A stretch of DNA of 64,000 nt. It comes from Vicia villosa (taxonomy: Eukaryota; Streptophyta; Magnoliopsida; Fabales; Fabaceae). The stretch is taken from positions 77,720,144 to 77,784,143 of the forward strand of contig NC_081181.1 of NCBI RefSeq assembly GCF_029867415.1. The letters are read 5' to 3'. Shown in pieces: positions 24,980-36,278 of the stretch. The position numbers and the translations under genes are program-made. The stretch's first letter is position 1; the number at the start of each line of letters is the position of its first letter. The notes below the pieces were generated by a model. It was not told the origin of the DNA and did no database searches. It saw only the letters and a program-made list of their open reading frames with translations.

Positions 24980-27900
24980 TTAAACATCACCTTCATCTAA
25001 AATTCCAAGCTCTCGTCGAATTTTGTAAAATGATTCTTTTGGGGGAGGCTTGGTGAAAATATCTGCAAGTTGATTATGAGTATCTACAAAAGTGACCTCA
25101 ACATCTCCTTTAAGCACATGATCGCGAAGAAAATGATGTCGAATGTCTATGTGTTTGGTTCTTGAATGCATGACTGGATTCTTTGTAATATTGATAGCAC
25201 TTGTATTGTCGCATCGACGAGGAATGCATCCGAGATCAAGTTCGTAGTCACGAAGTTGTTGCTTAAGCCAAAGAATTTGTGCACAACAACTACCTGCTGC
25301 TATGTATTCTGCTTCGGCCGTACTAAGAGCAACACATGCTTGCTTTTTACAAGCCCATGATACTAATGCATTTCCAAGAATATGACAAGTACCACTTGTG
25401 CTTTTACGATCAGTTTTACATCCTGCATAATCCGCGTCAGAATAACCAATAAAATTACAAACACTACCTTTTGGATACCATAAGCCAACATTGGTTGTTC
25501 CTTTGAGATACTTCATGATCCTTTTAACCGCCATAAGATGTGATTCCTTTGGATTTGCTTGGAAGCGAGCACAAAGACAAACACTAAACATTATGTCAGG
25601 ACGGCTTGCCGTCAAATATAATAAAGAACCAATCATACCTCGATACTTAGTAATATCAATTGGAGTACCGGATTCATCTTGATCAACATATGTACCGGAG
25701 CCCATTGGAGTATTCATTGCTTTACAATTATCCATATCAAACTTCTTCAATAATTCTTTACAATATTTGGATTGATTGATAAAGATTCCATCTTTGAGTT
25801 GCTTAATTTGTAGTCCAAGAAAGTAGTTCATCTTTCCCATCATAGACATCTCGAATTCTCCTTGCATCATCAATGAGAATTCCTCACACATTTCTTTGTT
25901 AATCGATCCAAAAATGATATCATCAACATAGACTTGAACCAATAAAGTGTTACTCTTGATTTTCTTAATGAACAAAGTTTTATCAACCTTACCCTTTTCG
26001 AAACCCTTTTCACACAAAAAATTGCTAAGTCTATCATACCATGCTCTTGGTGCTTGCTTTAAGCCATAAAGAGCCTTTCTCAACTTAAAGACATGTGTAG
26101 GATTCTTGAAGTCTTCAAATCCCGAGGGTTGTTTGACATAGACTTCTTCATTGATGTAGCCATTCAAGAATGCGCTCTTGACGTCCATTTGATAAAGCTG
26201 AAAATTTAATGAACATGCATAAGCAAGTAAAAGACGAATAGCTTCTAACCTTGCAACCGGAGCAAATGTTTCTTCAAAGTCGATTCCTTCTTCTTGATTG
26301 TAACCTTGGGCCACCAATCTTGCTTTGTTTCGAACAATTATACCATTCTCATCAAGTTTGTTCTTAAACACCCATCGAGTACCTATGATGTGTTTATTAC
26401 TTGGTCTAGGCACAAGTTCCCAAACTTGATTTCTCTCGATTTGATTCAATTCTTCTTGCATTGCATTTATCCATTGATCGTCTCCTAAGGCTTCATCAAC
26501 TTTGGAAGGTTCAATTTGAGAAACAAAAGCCATGTGTAAGCAAGCATCTTTGAGATTTAATCTTGTTGCAACTCCTTGACTAATATCACCAATAACTTTA
26601 TCAATAGGATGATCTCTATGAGTTCTCCATTCTTTTGGTAGATCATTGGTGTTTGATTCTTGTTGTACACTTTCTTGTTGAACACTTTCTTGTTGTACTT
26701 CCGGTGCCTTCACAATTATATCATTTGAAAGTTCTTCCGGTGCCTTCACAATTGTATCATTTGAAAGTTCTTCCGGGGGTAAATCTAAAGGATCATCATC
26801 ATCACAAGCAACTATTTCCTCTTTGGAAGTGTTAGTCTCATCAAAAGATACATGCATGGATTCTTCAATAGTTAAAGTTCTTTTATTATAAATTCTATAT
26901 GCTTTACTAGAAAGAGAATAACCAAGAAATATACCTTCGTCGGATTTCTCATCAAACTTACCAAGATTGTCTTTGTCATTGTTTAGAACAAAGCACTTGC
27001 ATCCAAAAATGTGAAAGTGAGCAATGTTTGGCTTTCTTCCTTTGAAGAGTTCATATGGAGTCTTCTTTAAGATAGGTCTAATGATTACTCGATTTCCAAC
27101 ATAACATGCCGTACTAACCGCATCCGCCCAAAAATATTTAGGAAGATTTGCATCACTAAGCATTGTTCTTGCAAGTTCCACTAGAAACCTATTTTTCCTT
27201 TCGACTACTCCATTTTGTTGTGGAGTTCTTGGTGCTGAAAAATTATGAGAGATACCATGTTCTTCACAAAATTCTTCAAACGATGCATTTTGAAACTCTC
27301 CACCATGATCACTTCTTATGGATACAATCCTTAATGACTTTTCATTTTGGATTTGTTTTGCATACTTCTTAAAGGCTCTAAAAGCATCACTTTTCTGCAC
27401 AAGAAACAAAGTCCAAGAATATCTAGAATAATCATCAACAATAACTAAAGCGTATACATTACCTCCGAAGCTTCTTGTCCTTGATGGACCAAATAGATCC
27501 ATATGCAACAATTGAAGTGGTCTTGTTGTAGTCACCACATTCTTTGGTTTGAAAGATGATTTGGTTTGCTTTCCCTTTTGACATGCATCACATAATTTAT
27601 CTTTGACAAACTTTATCTTAGGTAGGCCAATAACAAGATCATGTTTGGTTAATTTATTTAAATGATCCATATGAATATGGGCAGCTCTTTTATGCCATAA
27701 CCATGATTCATTATTGTTTACCAAAAGACATTTTACTTTCAAAGATAAATCATTTAAAGAAATCATAAAAATGTTATTAATTCTTGTACCTTTGAGTTTT
27801 ACCTCATTGGTGACTTCATCGATGATCAAGCATTCTTCCTTAGTGAATTTGATCTTGAAGCCTTTGTCACAAAGTTGGCTAATGTTTAGAAGATTATGCT

Positions 27901-28108
27901 TTAGTCCTTCAACATAAAGAACATCTTCAATGGATGTGAAAGGTGGTGCACCAACTTTGCCTTTGCCAAGAATTCTTCCCTTATTGTTGTCTCCATAAGT
28001 GACAAAACCCTTGGCCTTTAACCTTAGATCTGAAAATTGGTTTAAGTCGCCCGTCATATGCTTTGAACAACCACTATCTAGATACCATAGGTTTGAAGTG
28101 GTCTTCAA
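24980..28108 (-). CDS. Copia pol: protease-integrase-RT-RNase H
   Basis: About 1042 residues without interruption. Protease motif [13 protein letters not shown] with catalytic Asp at residue 11. Integrase zinc finger H139/H144/C173/C176, then D204 (HMDLFGP), D267 (RSDHGGEF) and E303 (NGVVERKNR), giving D-x35-E. RT from about 550 with YVDD at 727-730. RNase H with [19 protein letters not shown] and a terminal QLADIFTKP. There is no initiating ATG near the start. The frame is continuous with gag upstream across two stops, so pol was presumably made as a gag-pol fusion. Short internal repeats (VQQES x3, PEELSND x2) lie at 445-485 in the integrase-RT linker. Apart from its dependence on upstream expression it looks intact. 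Confidence 0.93.
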   Translation of the reverse strand: MKTTSNLWYLDSGCSKHMTGDLNQFSDLRLKAKGFVTYGDNNKGRILGKGKVGAPPFTSIEDVLYVEGLKHNLLNISQLCDKGFKIKFTKEECLIIDEVTNEVKLKGTRINNIFMISLNDLSLKVKCLLVNNNESWLWHKRAAHIHMDHLNKLTKHDLVIGLPKIKFVKDKLCDACQKGKQTKSSFKPKNVVTTTRPLQLLHMDLFGPSRTRSFGGNVYALVIVDDYSRYSWTLFLVQKSDAFRAFKKYAKQIQNEKSLRIVSIRSDHGGEFQNASFEEFCEEHGISHNFSAPRTPQQNGVVERKNRFLVELARTMLSDANLPKYFWADAVSTACYVGNRVIIRPILKKTPYELFKGRKPNIAHFHIFGCKCFVLNNDKDNLGKFDEKSDEGIFLGYSLSSKAYRIYNKRTLTIEESMHVSFDETNTSKEEIVACDDDDPLDLPPEELSNDTIVKAPEELSNDIIVKAPEVQQESVQQESVQQESNTNDLPKEWRTHRDHPIDKVIGDISQGVATRLNLKDACLHMAFVSQIEPSKVDEALGDDQWINAMQEELNQIERNQVWELVPRPSNKHIIGTRWVFKNKLDENGIIVRNKARLVAQGYNQEEGIDFEETFAPVARLEAIRLLLAYACSLNFQLYQMDVKSAFLNGYINEEVYVKQPSGFEDFKNPTHVFKLRKALYGLKQAPRAWYDRLSNFLCEKGFEKGKVDKTLFIKKIKSNTLLVQVYVDDIIFGSINKEMCEEFSLMMQGEFEMSMMGKMNYFLGLQIKQLKDGIFINQSKYCKELLKKFDMDNCKAMNTPMGSGTYVDQDESGTPIDITKYRGMIGSLLYLTASRPDIMFSVCLCARFQANPKESHLMAVKRIMKYLKGTTNVGLWYPKGSVCNFIGYSDADYAGCKTDRKSTSGTCHILGNALVSWACKKQACVALSTAEAEYIAAGSCCAQILWLKQQLRDYELDLGCIPRRCDNTSAINITKNPVMHSRTKHIDIRHHFLRDHVLKGDVEVTFVDTHNQLADIFTKPPPKESFYKIRRELGILDEGDV

Positions 28109-28126
28109 GCATGCCTACAAAAAAAA

Positions 28127-29889
28127 TTAAGTTTTATTAGGTACCCAAGTGGCTTTGGGTCCATCATAGTTAGTTCCTTTCTTCACCCATACATAATGTC
28201 CACTAGGAACACTAAAGTTCCTTACATAACAAGCATTGGGTGTGTGACCAATAATACCACAATAAAAACAAGTAGGTTCAAAGTTACTTCTATATCTAGG
28301 AGGATAAGATTTCTTCTTAACAAAGTTCTTCCTTTTAGGATAATGTTGCATTACTTTAGGCTTGATCACTTTCTCTTGAATTGGTTGGTTACTACCCTTG
28401 ACAAAGATAGTCTTGTTGGATCTTGGTTTATCAAATTTAGAGAAACCAAGTCCGCTCTTATCATTGGAGTATCTTTGTGTGCTAATAACATTTTCCAATC
28501 CAATTTGCCCTTTTTCATATCTTTCTAAAACACGTTTTAATTGGACAATTTGGAAGGAAAGTGATTCACAATTCTTGCATGCAACATTATCTTCTTGAAC
28601 ACTAATCATTTTTTCTTTGTCATCTTTATGTTCTACTTCAATTATCTTAACCTTCTCTTCTAAAGATGATATTATTTTCTTTTGAGATGAGATAGTTTTA
28701 TAGAGAATTTTGCATTCTTTTAATAATTCTTCTATTGTACCTTGCGCACCATTATCAAAAAGAGAATCATCATAACTAACCTCGCCTTCTTCATCGTCGA
28801 AGTGGTGTGATGCCATTAGTGCAAGGTTTACACTTTCGTCACTATCGGAGTCCGATGAGGAACTTACTTCATTATCTTCCCATGCTATGTAGGCCCTTTT
28901 ATTTTTGAACTCCTTTTTGCCTTTGAATCCATCCTTCTTTGAAAGCTTTGGACATTCCGGCTTTATGTGTCCTTGTCTCCCACATTCATAGCATGTAACT
29001 TCTTGTGATGAAGTGGATGCTTCTTTATCTTTATGCTTTGAGAATTTCTTTCTTTTGACATAGTTAGTATTATCAATATTATTTTTATTACCAAAAAATT
29101 TGCCTAACCTTTTTACAAGAAGCAAGAAGTTTTCATCTTCATCCGATGCATCTTTCATTTTGCTTTCTTTTGAATCTACTTTTAATGCAATGCCTTTGGA
29201 TTTCTTCTCTAAGTTCTCATGCTTTTCCAATCTTCCAAGTTCTGTCTCATATTCTTGAAGTTTCCAAATAGTGTTGCGGAAGTAAGTTTTGATAAATTCT
29301 TCTTTTCGGATATCGCCGTCACTTTTGGTTGCCACTCCCTTGTCAAAGATCTGAGCACTTTAAGATTAAGTTCTTCGGTAGTAAGAGTCTTACCAAGTGC
29401 CTTCAAGTGATTTGTCAAATGTACGAATCGTTTTTGCAAATCGAGAATAGTTTCTCCGGGCTTCATTCTAAACAGTTCGTACTCTTGGCTTAAAGTATTC
29501 AATCTTGATCTTTTAACTTCAGCGGTACCTTCATGAGTTTCTACAAGAGTATCCCAAATTTCCTTTGATGTTGTACATGTTGATACTCGGAAGAATTCAT
29601 CCATACTAAGAGCACCATGAAGAAGATTGACCGCCTTTTTGTCAGCAAGAACCCTTTTTCTATCATTATCATCCCATGACGCTTTAGGTTTCTCCGATCC
29701 AACACCATTAACGACCGTTATAGGAACATGAGGACCTTGTAGGACAACCTCCCAAACTTCTTCTCCTTGTGCTTCTAGATGAGCCTTCATTTGGATTTTC
29801 CAAAAGTCAAAATATTCACCACAAAACAATGGAGGCTTGTTGTTAGAACCACCATCTTTGAAAACCGGTTTTTGATTTGCGGAAGCCAT
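28127..29889 (-). pseudogene. Copia gag, one frameshift
   Basis: ATG at 29889. The N-terminal part is a UBN2-type gag (FCGEYFDFWKIQMKAHLEAQ, KEIWDTLVETHEGT, GETILDLQKRFVHLTNHL). Near 29261-29263 the A run in GGAAACTTC is one base short relative to the expected Leu-Phe-Gly-Lys-Leu-Gln reading, and coding continues in the other frame (LQEYETELGRLEKHE). The C-terminal part has two CCHC zinc knuckles (CYECGRQGHIKPEC and CFYCGIIGHTPNAC) for RNA binding, separated by a coiled-coil-like region. Gag ends at TAA 28129-28127, with a second in-frame stop TAG at 28117-28115 before pol. Confidence 0.88.
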
Positions 29890-29922
29890 TCTGGATCTTT
29901 AGGAACAAGTTACCTATAACTT

Positions 29923-29934
29923 GCTCTGATGCCA
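29923..29934 (-). other. Copia primer-binding site
   Basis: Sense strand TGGCATCAGAGC, two bases after the 5' LTR. It is one base from the initiator-Met complement TGGTATCAGAGC. Confidence 0.85.
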
Positions 29935-29936
29935 AA

Positions 29937-31257
29937 TGTAAGTATAAGAGTGCGCCTAAGAGGGGGGGTGAATTAGGTTTTTCAAAGATTTATACGGTTT
30001 TTAGAATACGTGTACTTATTTTTGGTTAAGTGTTTGAAGGCTTTTGATGGTTTGTATCTTTATCTTGGTAATGGTGATGAAAGCGGTAAATACGGAAAGA
30101 TAAAGAACACAACGATATATACTGGTTCCCCTCACAATCCGAGAGTACTCCAGTCCCCTTTCAAACACGAAAGAGATTTCACTATAGTTAGAATTATTGT
30201 ACAAGCCTATGCCTACTATCTAACCTATAGGGTGATCAAAGGTTCTTAACACCTTTAAGATCAAACAACACTAATGTGAATGAAGAACAATCCTCTTCAA
30301 ACACACCACTTACTTCCAACAATCCTGGATAGTAAGGAAACAATACAATCTTATTTTCAACAATCCTGAAAAATAAGATATAATTTCTAAGTATAATTTG
30401 AGTAGAAGTTTGTAGAGCAATATCAATCTTGGATTGATCTTCTTCTTCAAATAAACAATTCTCAAAATGACTATAAGTGTTCACAATGTATGCATGAAAC
30501 TTTGAATGGATTTCTCAATAAAAATGTGTATAGAAAGTTTCACTTGAAAATAAGATTTGATGAACACTTGGAAATATTGAAAGATGAAGAATATATGGTT
30601 TATGAATTGTTAATGAAGAAGGTGAATAATGATTCTGAAATATGTAGTATTTATAATGTGTTAAACACCTCTTTGAATGGTTATTTTTCCATGAAACAAT
30701 GCAATGATCAAGTGGTAAGAAAATGGATTCGTTTGAATAAGATCATGCAATGAAAAAACACACTGGTTCAGTAGGAACCGGTTCCTGCCTAGGACAACCC
30801 GGTTACTGCTGAACGTTACAGCAGAAAAATTCAAATTTTGAACTGAGGAACCGGTTCCCACCTAGGGACAACCCGGTTCCTAGTAGTAAAACACAGAATG
30901 CTGAAAACTGAGAATGCTGGGAACCGGTTCCCCCATAGGGACAACCCGGTTCCTAAAACCTTTATTTTGAATTTTAACTTTGAAAAAGGTTTTAAATGAA
31001 CTTTTGAAGGATGACACTTTGTAGTATGTTTATGATATGCATGGAAATATATTTGTGAACAATTATATGTCAAAGTGAGTATTGTTTATACCTTTGACAT
31101 TTTAGCTCGATTCTTAAATCTTCATAATTTCTTCAAGACTTTGAAATGATGTATTTTTGCTTGATACTTGAAATTCTTTTTGCACATCCTTTATAAAAAC
31201 TTGATGTCCATATTGTCTTCATCAAAACAAACTATGCTTGAGAGGCTTGCAATTACA
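29937..31257 (-). repeat. Copia 5' LTR
   Basis: 1321 bp, pair of 21386-22709, with the GGAACCGGTTCC array at 30774-30953. It carries the promoter for gag-pol; no TATA box was assigned with confidence. Confidence 0.94.
30774..30953 (+). repeat. GGAACCGGTTCC module array in the copia 5' LTR
   Basis: Same three units as 22226-22405, with one broken half-site (CCCGGTTACTG). Confidence 0.9.
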
Positions 31258-31262
31258 GTGGC

Positions 31263-32208
31263 CACCGTTAGTTCGACGCTTTGTTTTGTCCTGATGGCCC
31301 TTGAATATGATCGAGGAGTCATTTGGCTACTGCGTGGTGTCACAAGCACTAATTCGCCCTTAGAACCTTAGTTGAACTTGACTTTGGCCTATAGGAAGTA
31401 GCGAGATAGCTGGCTTTGGATTCCTGACTGAAGCCGGTTGATACTCGATGCTACACTCATTGAGATTGGACTCTAGGGATGCTTTTGGCTGGCCGATCGA
31501 GTGCCATGTTGAGACAATGCCCGCGAGAAAGATCAGGGATATGAGCACCATAGAACCCGGTTACTATTCTAGGACAGGTTGAACCAACTAAACGTCAATG
31601 GGGAGGGTACTTACCTACGAACTTCATGCAAACCTTTAAACCTAAAGACACTTGTGTGACTTGTCTGTGCTTGCTACTAACCCTTTGGTTTTGTTGCAGG
31701 TTTTTTTTTGTGGGACTCACTTGTCCTTATTACCTTACATTTTGTCTGATGCATTGCATGACATCATGACATCATAAGCATAACATGATTTAACTTACCC
31801 TTTCAAGGATCTTAGGAATTTATTGCGCACAATTTCAGGTGCTCTTATCAAGGACTGAATTCCTAATCAAGGGGCAAGAGGATTTATTTTCCTCTAGCCA
31901 CATGTCTCCTAATTCAGAGACGTTGTACCTATTAAGGGGCAAGAGGATTTATTTTCCTCTAGCCATGTACCTTCAAAGTCAGAAGTTCCCGAATCAGAGG
32001 CTATGACCCACTGGATATGGTGAGCTTGATTCCCATAGAAGAACATCCAAAAATCAGAGTTCTTCAAACGAAGAAGCGACCAAATCATTTTTTACGTTGC
32101 TAACTAAATTTCTGGAGATCCTTGAAAATATTGCATCTGCATTCATAACATTGCATCACAAGTTTCCACCACAGGTTTCTCACCTCCTCGCTGTTTATTT
32201 CAGCACAA
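31263..32208 (+). other. Ogre-2 leader (5' untranslated region)
   Basis: Non-coding continuation of the Ogre-2 internal region after the copia insertion. It contains two copies of AAGGGGCAAGAGGATTTATT (about 31880 and 31936) and ATGACATCATGACATCATAAG. ORF1, usual in Ogre, is not recognisable. Confidence 0.6.
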
Positions 32209-32898
32209 ATGGATCTCGAACAATCAGTAAAAAATCTTCAGGCTCAGATCAACCAATTCCGAGAGATGATCTTTAACTTGGCCAAGGGGCAAGAAGAATT
32301 AAAGGCACTCCTATTCTTGGGGTACAATTACAATGCGAGATGCGCTTATTATTCGAACAATCCTGGTTATGGTGTAAAGGATGGTAGACCGTTAGCGTAC
32401 CATTAAAGATTTAATCATGACACTCAAATCAGAAAAGACCACGACAACTGAGTCACGACAACAAAATCACGACAACTGAGTCACGATAATGGAATCACGA
32501 CAACTGAGTCACGATAATGGAATCACGACAACGAAGTCACGACAACTGAGTCACGATAATGGAATCATGACAACTGAGTCACGATAATGGAATCACGACA
32601 ACAAAGTCACGACAACTGAGTCACGATAATGGAATCACAACAACTGAGTCACAACAATCAATTCACTCATATGATCCAGACGCTCAGGGCAATCGAGCCA
32701 ACAAATTCTAACACATACTATAAACCCAATGCGAGGTGCGCGTACCATTTCCAACAATCTTGGACATTACATAAACAATTGCTGGACATTAAAGAATAAG
32801 ATTCAAGATCTGATCAATGACGGAGAAATCAAATCCAACCCTCCTGAAACCCCTGTGGTGAACACCGCTCCTATGCCTAGTCGTGACATGATTGATTG
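32209..32898 (+). pseudogene. Ogre-2 gag remnants
   Basis: ATG at 32209 starts a 65-residue coiled-coil-like piece (MDLEQSVKNLQAQINQFREM, KGQEELKALL) typical of an Ogre-type Gag N-terminus, ending in a stop at 32406. After a 14-bp minisatellite, the Gag zinc region appears split over two frames: NARCAYH (from 32728), then NLGHYINNCWTLKNKIQDLI and NDGEIKSNPPETP up to about 32898. The central capsid core is missing. No protease or pol follows. Confidence 0.75.
32441..32665 (+). repeat. 14-bp minisatellite inside the gag remnant
   Basis: Alternating 14-mers GACAACTGAGTCAC and GATAATGGAATCAC, with variants GACAACAAAGTCAC, about 16 copies. Fourteen is not a multiple of three, so successive units rotate the frame and three units (42 bp) restore it. 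Confidence 0.9.
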
Positions 32899-35040
32899 AC
32901 GTCTCGACGGACGAACTTTTGGACCATTAGATCTACTTTCATTTGCAAGTTCTTTCCTGTTTGTTTAAACATTCGACTCATGATAGACATTATCTGTTTT
33001 AATAATCATCATCAGTGCATTGAATATATTTGTCTTGAATAAATTATTTCACTATCACTCATTTTAAATTATATCTTTACTTTGCATATGTTTTGTGTTT
33101 ATTCAACTCCTACTAAGTTGTAAGTCTTTTGAGGGAAGATGACGAAAACGATACCGCAACCTCATACAGTATGCTTTGGAACAAACTATGCTGACAATGT
33201 ACAGGCATTGTTTCAATTCCTAAACAGTGGAGATATAAGGATGTTAATCCCTCGTCAACCCCTTTGAGCCTAAGAAGTAGAAGTTTCTTTCTTGTACTAA
33301 CTAAAACCCTTGATCATAACCTGGGGCAAGGTAGTTCTCCGTTAATTTGGTTGTGCATTCTATTTTAAGAGAATCATTCAATACATTTTTCAACAAAGGG
33401 TTCAACCACCAGAGTTCATCCCCACACATCAAAGAAGTGTTGGAGATGTCAATCAAAAGCCAATGATGGTTCATCAATCATTAAGTAAGGCAGTCAATAT
33501 CTTTCAAAAAAATACATACAAAGAAAAGCCTGCTAAGTCAAAAAGAAGACATAGGCAAAAATCAAGGCATCCCGCTGACTGTAATCTCAAAATAGACAGT
33601 TCAGGCAAAAGTTAGGGATATCAAAAAAAATGAAAAAAGAAAAGTCAACATGTTCCTGAAAAACACAATAATGTGACTACCAAAAGGAAGAAGTGGAAGT
33701 CATCTCAAAAGTTCTCTTTGCTTCTGAACCACCACCATTATCAAAAGTTGCAAATCCAAAAGTCTCTTGGAACCTGAATGCATAAGTTGAATTATCTGAG
33801 CTTAGGATTGAAGAACATCACGAAGAAGGGGATGGGTATAAGTAAATTTTGAGTCATTATCCTTTGTTTCTTAAACCGTGAACCAAGCCACGTTACAACC
33901 CTTGAAAGTCCTAATTGAAGCAGGGTTAGTTCGAAAGCATACTGTCACCAAAAAGGTATCCAGACTCCTTAAGGTTTACTACAAATGTTTAATTGATATC
34001 CTGTTTTTATAAACATCACATTGTTACAAATAGCATGTTTTTACAAATATCACGCTTTTACATCTTTTGTTTTAATGTTTTCCAAAGACTCGAGACAGAC
34101 GTATGCATTGCATCTCATGAATTCATTATTAAACATATTTTGCTACATAATCTCAAATGTTAGCATCAGAAAGAACTTGCACAGGGTACAACTAATGACT
34201 GAAGGTCATCCCGATAGACAAGATTACCCCGAGAAGCAACGTCTCTTATGTACACAAGGGGCACGACACGTTTTCCCAATCAATCTGGGGCAATCAAGTC
34301 AATACTCCGAGAATCTCTCAAGGGGGATCAAAACAGTCAGGGGCATCATCCTAAGTTTATGATTACTAGGGGCACGTCGCCCATAGTACGTATCTCATGA
34401 AGTCCTCGCGAGGCAAATCTTTCCAAAAATCCTACTAACAGGGGCAAGTCCAGTTTGACATCTAGATCAATACTTAGTGGTGTGTCCTAATCAAATCCAA
34501 GGAATGGTAGCTACTATAATACCGGGGGCAACTTTCACCCATGTCTCCCCATAGAGTTGGACTCACAAGATCATATCCCCACAGAGTAATCATTAAGAAG
34601 ACATCTTCAAACGCTCTCGACAAAGACATGTCTCCCCAACAAAGTTTACATCTTCAACACTGCTGGTTCTCCAACACTTTGCTCTCTTCCAAATACTTTT
34701 GTCCCCAATCAGGGTCCATCAATTTACTAATCATCCCTAAGCAAGAATCATAAATTCTCAGCTGAGCATCTTCAAATAAGATCAGACATCAAAGACAAAT
34801 AGATTTATTTTCTCAATCAAGACAACATAAATCATATTCACATATCATATGTCATAAACATATTCATACATTGCATGCATTACCTCATAATGAACTCATG
34901 CATAACATACAAAGTTTCTCATTTATTTTGAGAAACTTATCACATAATACATGCATCATGACATTGCATAAAGATTAACTTTACCTTTTACAGAATACAG
35001 GTACAGACAAATGAACGAAATCTCCAACTTTCCAGGATCT
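32899..35040 (+). other. Ogre-2 internal non-coding region
   Basis: No pol domains could be read in any frame. Recurrent 'GGGGCAA' and 'CCCCA' phrases (34200-34760) look like degenerate long repeats of the Ogre 3' region. Confidence 0.55.
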
Positions 35041-35480
35041 AACTCAGGTACTACGAACGGTACTGACACGATCAAGTCTCAGAGATCTAATTCCATTATC
35101 ACGATTGGTGTGGACACGATCAACTCTTTCTAAAGTCTAATTCAGTTACTAAGAACGGTGCTGACACGACAAGAGATCTAATTCCATCATCACGAACGAT
35201 GTGGACACGATCAACTATTTCCTAAGTCTAATTCAGTTATTACGAACGGTACTGACACGACAAAAAGATCTAATTCAGTTACTACGAACGGTGCTGACAC
35301 GGTCAACCTTCAAAGATATAATTCTATCATCACGAACGGTGTAGACACGATCATCTTCCAAAGTCTAATTCAGTTACTACATCACGAACGGTGTAGACAC
35401 GATCATCTTCCAAAGTCTAATTCAGTTACTACGAACGGTGCTGACACGACCAACTCTCCAAAAATCTAATTCATCTACTA
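35041..35480 (+). repeat. Ogre-2 3' array A: about 40-50-bp units with variable hairpin stems
   Basis: Nine units built as ATT-stem-loop(ACGAACGGT)-stem-CACG. Stem pairs are TCAG:CTGA (for example 35044/35063), TCCA:TGGA (35092/35111, 35183/35202) and TCTA:TAGA (35323/35342). One unit near 35367-35396 is chimeric. Confidence 0.85.
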
Positions 35481-35584
35481 CACGATCAACATTCAAACAA
35501 CTACTTCTCAAACACTTCAGTCTCGACATCTGGATGGCATATTTAAGCCCATCTCCAACAAATATTCCTCAATACAAAAAAAAT

Positions 35585-36060
35585 TTCAGCCTAACGCACA
35601 GTTTTCCAGACATCTGAGGATGCAATTGGGATTAGTCTAACGCACGACTTATCCATCAACCTAACACACGGTTTTCCAGACATCTAAGGATGCAATTGAG
35701 AATAGTCTAACGCACGACTCATACCCCGACCTAACGCACGGTTTCTCTAGACATCTACGGATGCAAATTGGATTCATTCTAACGCACGACTCATCCTTCA
35801 ACCTAACGCACAGTTTTCCAGACATCTACGGATGCAATTCGGATTTAGTCTAACGCACGACTTATCCTTCAGCCTAACGCACGACCCTCTAGACATCTAC
35901 GGATGCAAATCGGATTAGTCTAATGCACGGCTTTCCAGACATCTATCGATGCAAATTGGATCTAGTCTAACGCACGACCCATCCTCCAGTCTAACGTACG
36001 GCTCATCCTAAAATATAGTCTTCAGATACGGTCTAACGTACGACGAATTCTAACTCTCAA
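35585..36060 (+). repeat. Ogre-2 3' array B: units around CTAACGCACG
   Basis: Alternating CTAACGCACGACTCATCC and CTAACGCACGGTTTTCCAG segments with GACATCTACGGATGCAA between, about 80 bp per pair, six or so copies. The CATC-NNNN-GATG dyad is kept while its loop varies (TACG, TGAG, TAAG, TATC). Confidence 0.85.
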
Positions 36061-36265
36061 GTCTATCAAGATGGATGGCATCTTTAAGCCCATCTCAATC
36101 ATACATCTTTGCCAAACACCTGGACGGCATCTTCAAGCCCATCTCCGATAAAAGTCCCTACTTCAGATAGGGCAAATTCCTGGGTATTCTAGTGTTCAAT
36201 CCTCTTCTACCTTCAGATTCCGACTGGCGCACAAACCACTCTACATCTTCAGATATAAGAAAATT

Positions 36266-36278
36266 GAACAGGGGCAGC
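36266..36278 (+). other. Ogre-2 polypurine tract
   Basis: GAACAGGGGCAGC directly precedes the 3' LTR start TGTCATACCCC. Confidence 0.85.

Larger units (their letters stand above)
21386..31257 (-). mobile_element. SIRE/Maximus-type Ty1/copia element nested in Ogre-2
   Basis: 9872 bp, LTRs 29937-31257 (5') and 21386-22709 (3'), flanked by a perfect GTGGC duplication (21381-21385, 31258-31262). Minus-strand order: PBS, gag, protease-integrase-RT-RNase H, a spacer with GGAACCGGTTCC repeats, an extra sense ORF, PPT. By eye the LTRs differ by about eight substitutions and one 3-bp indel over 1.32 kb, so the insertion is recent. Gag and the extra ORF each carry one frameshift in an A run. Confidence 0.94.

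Noticed and set aside
32441..32665. CRISPR-like array appearance
   Set aside because: Direct 14-bp repeats without unique spacers, inside a plant retroelement.
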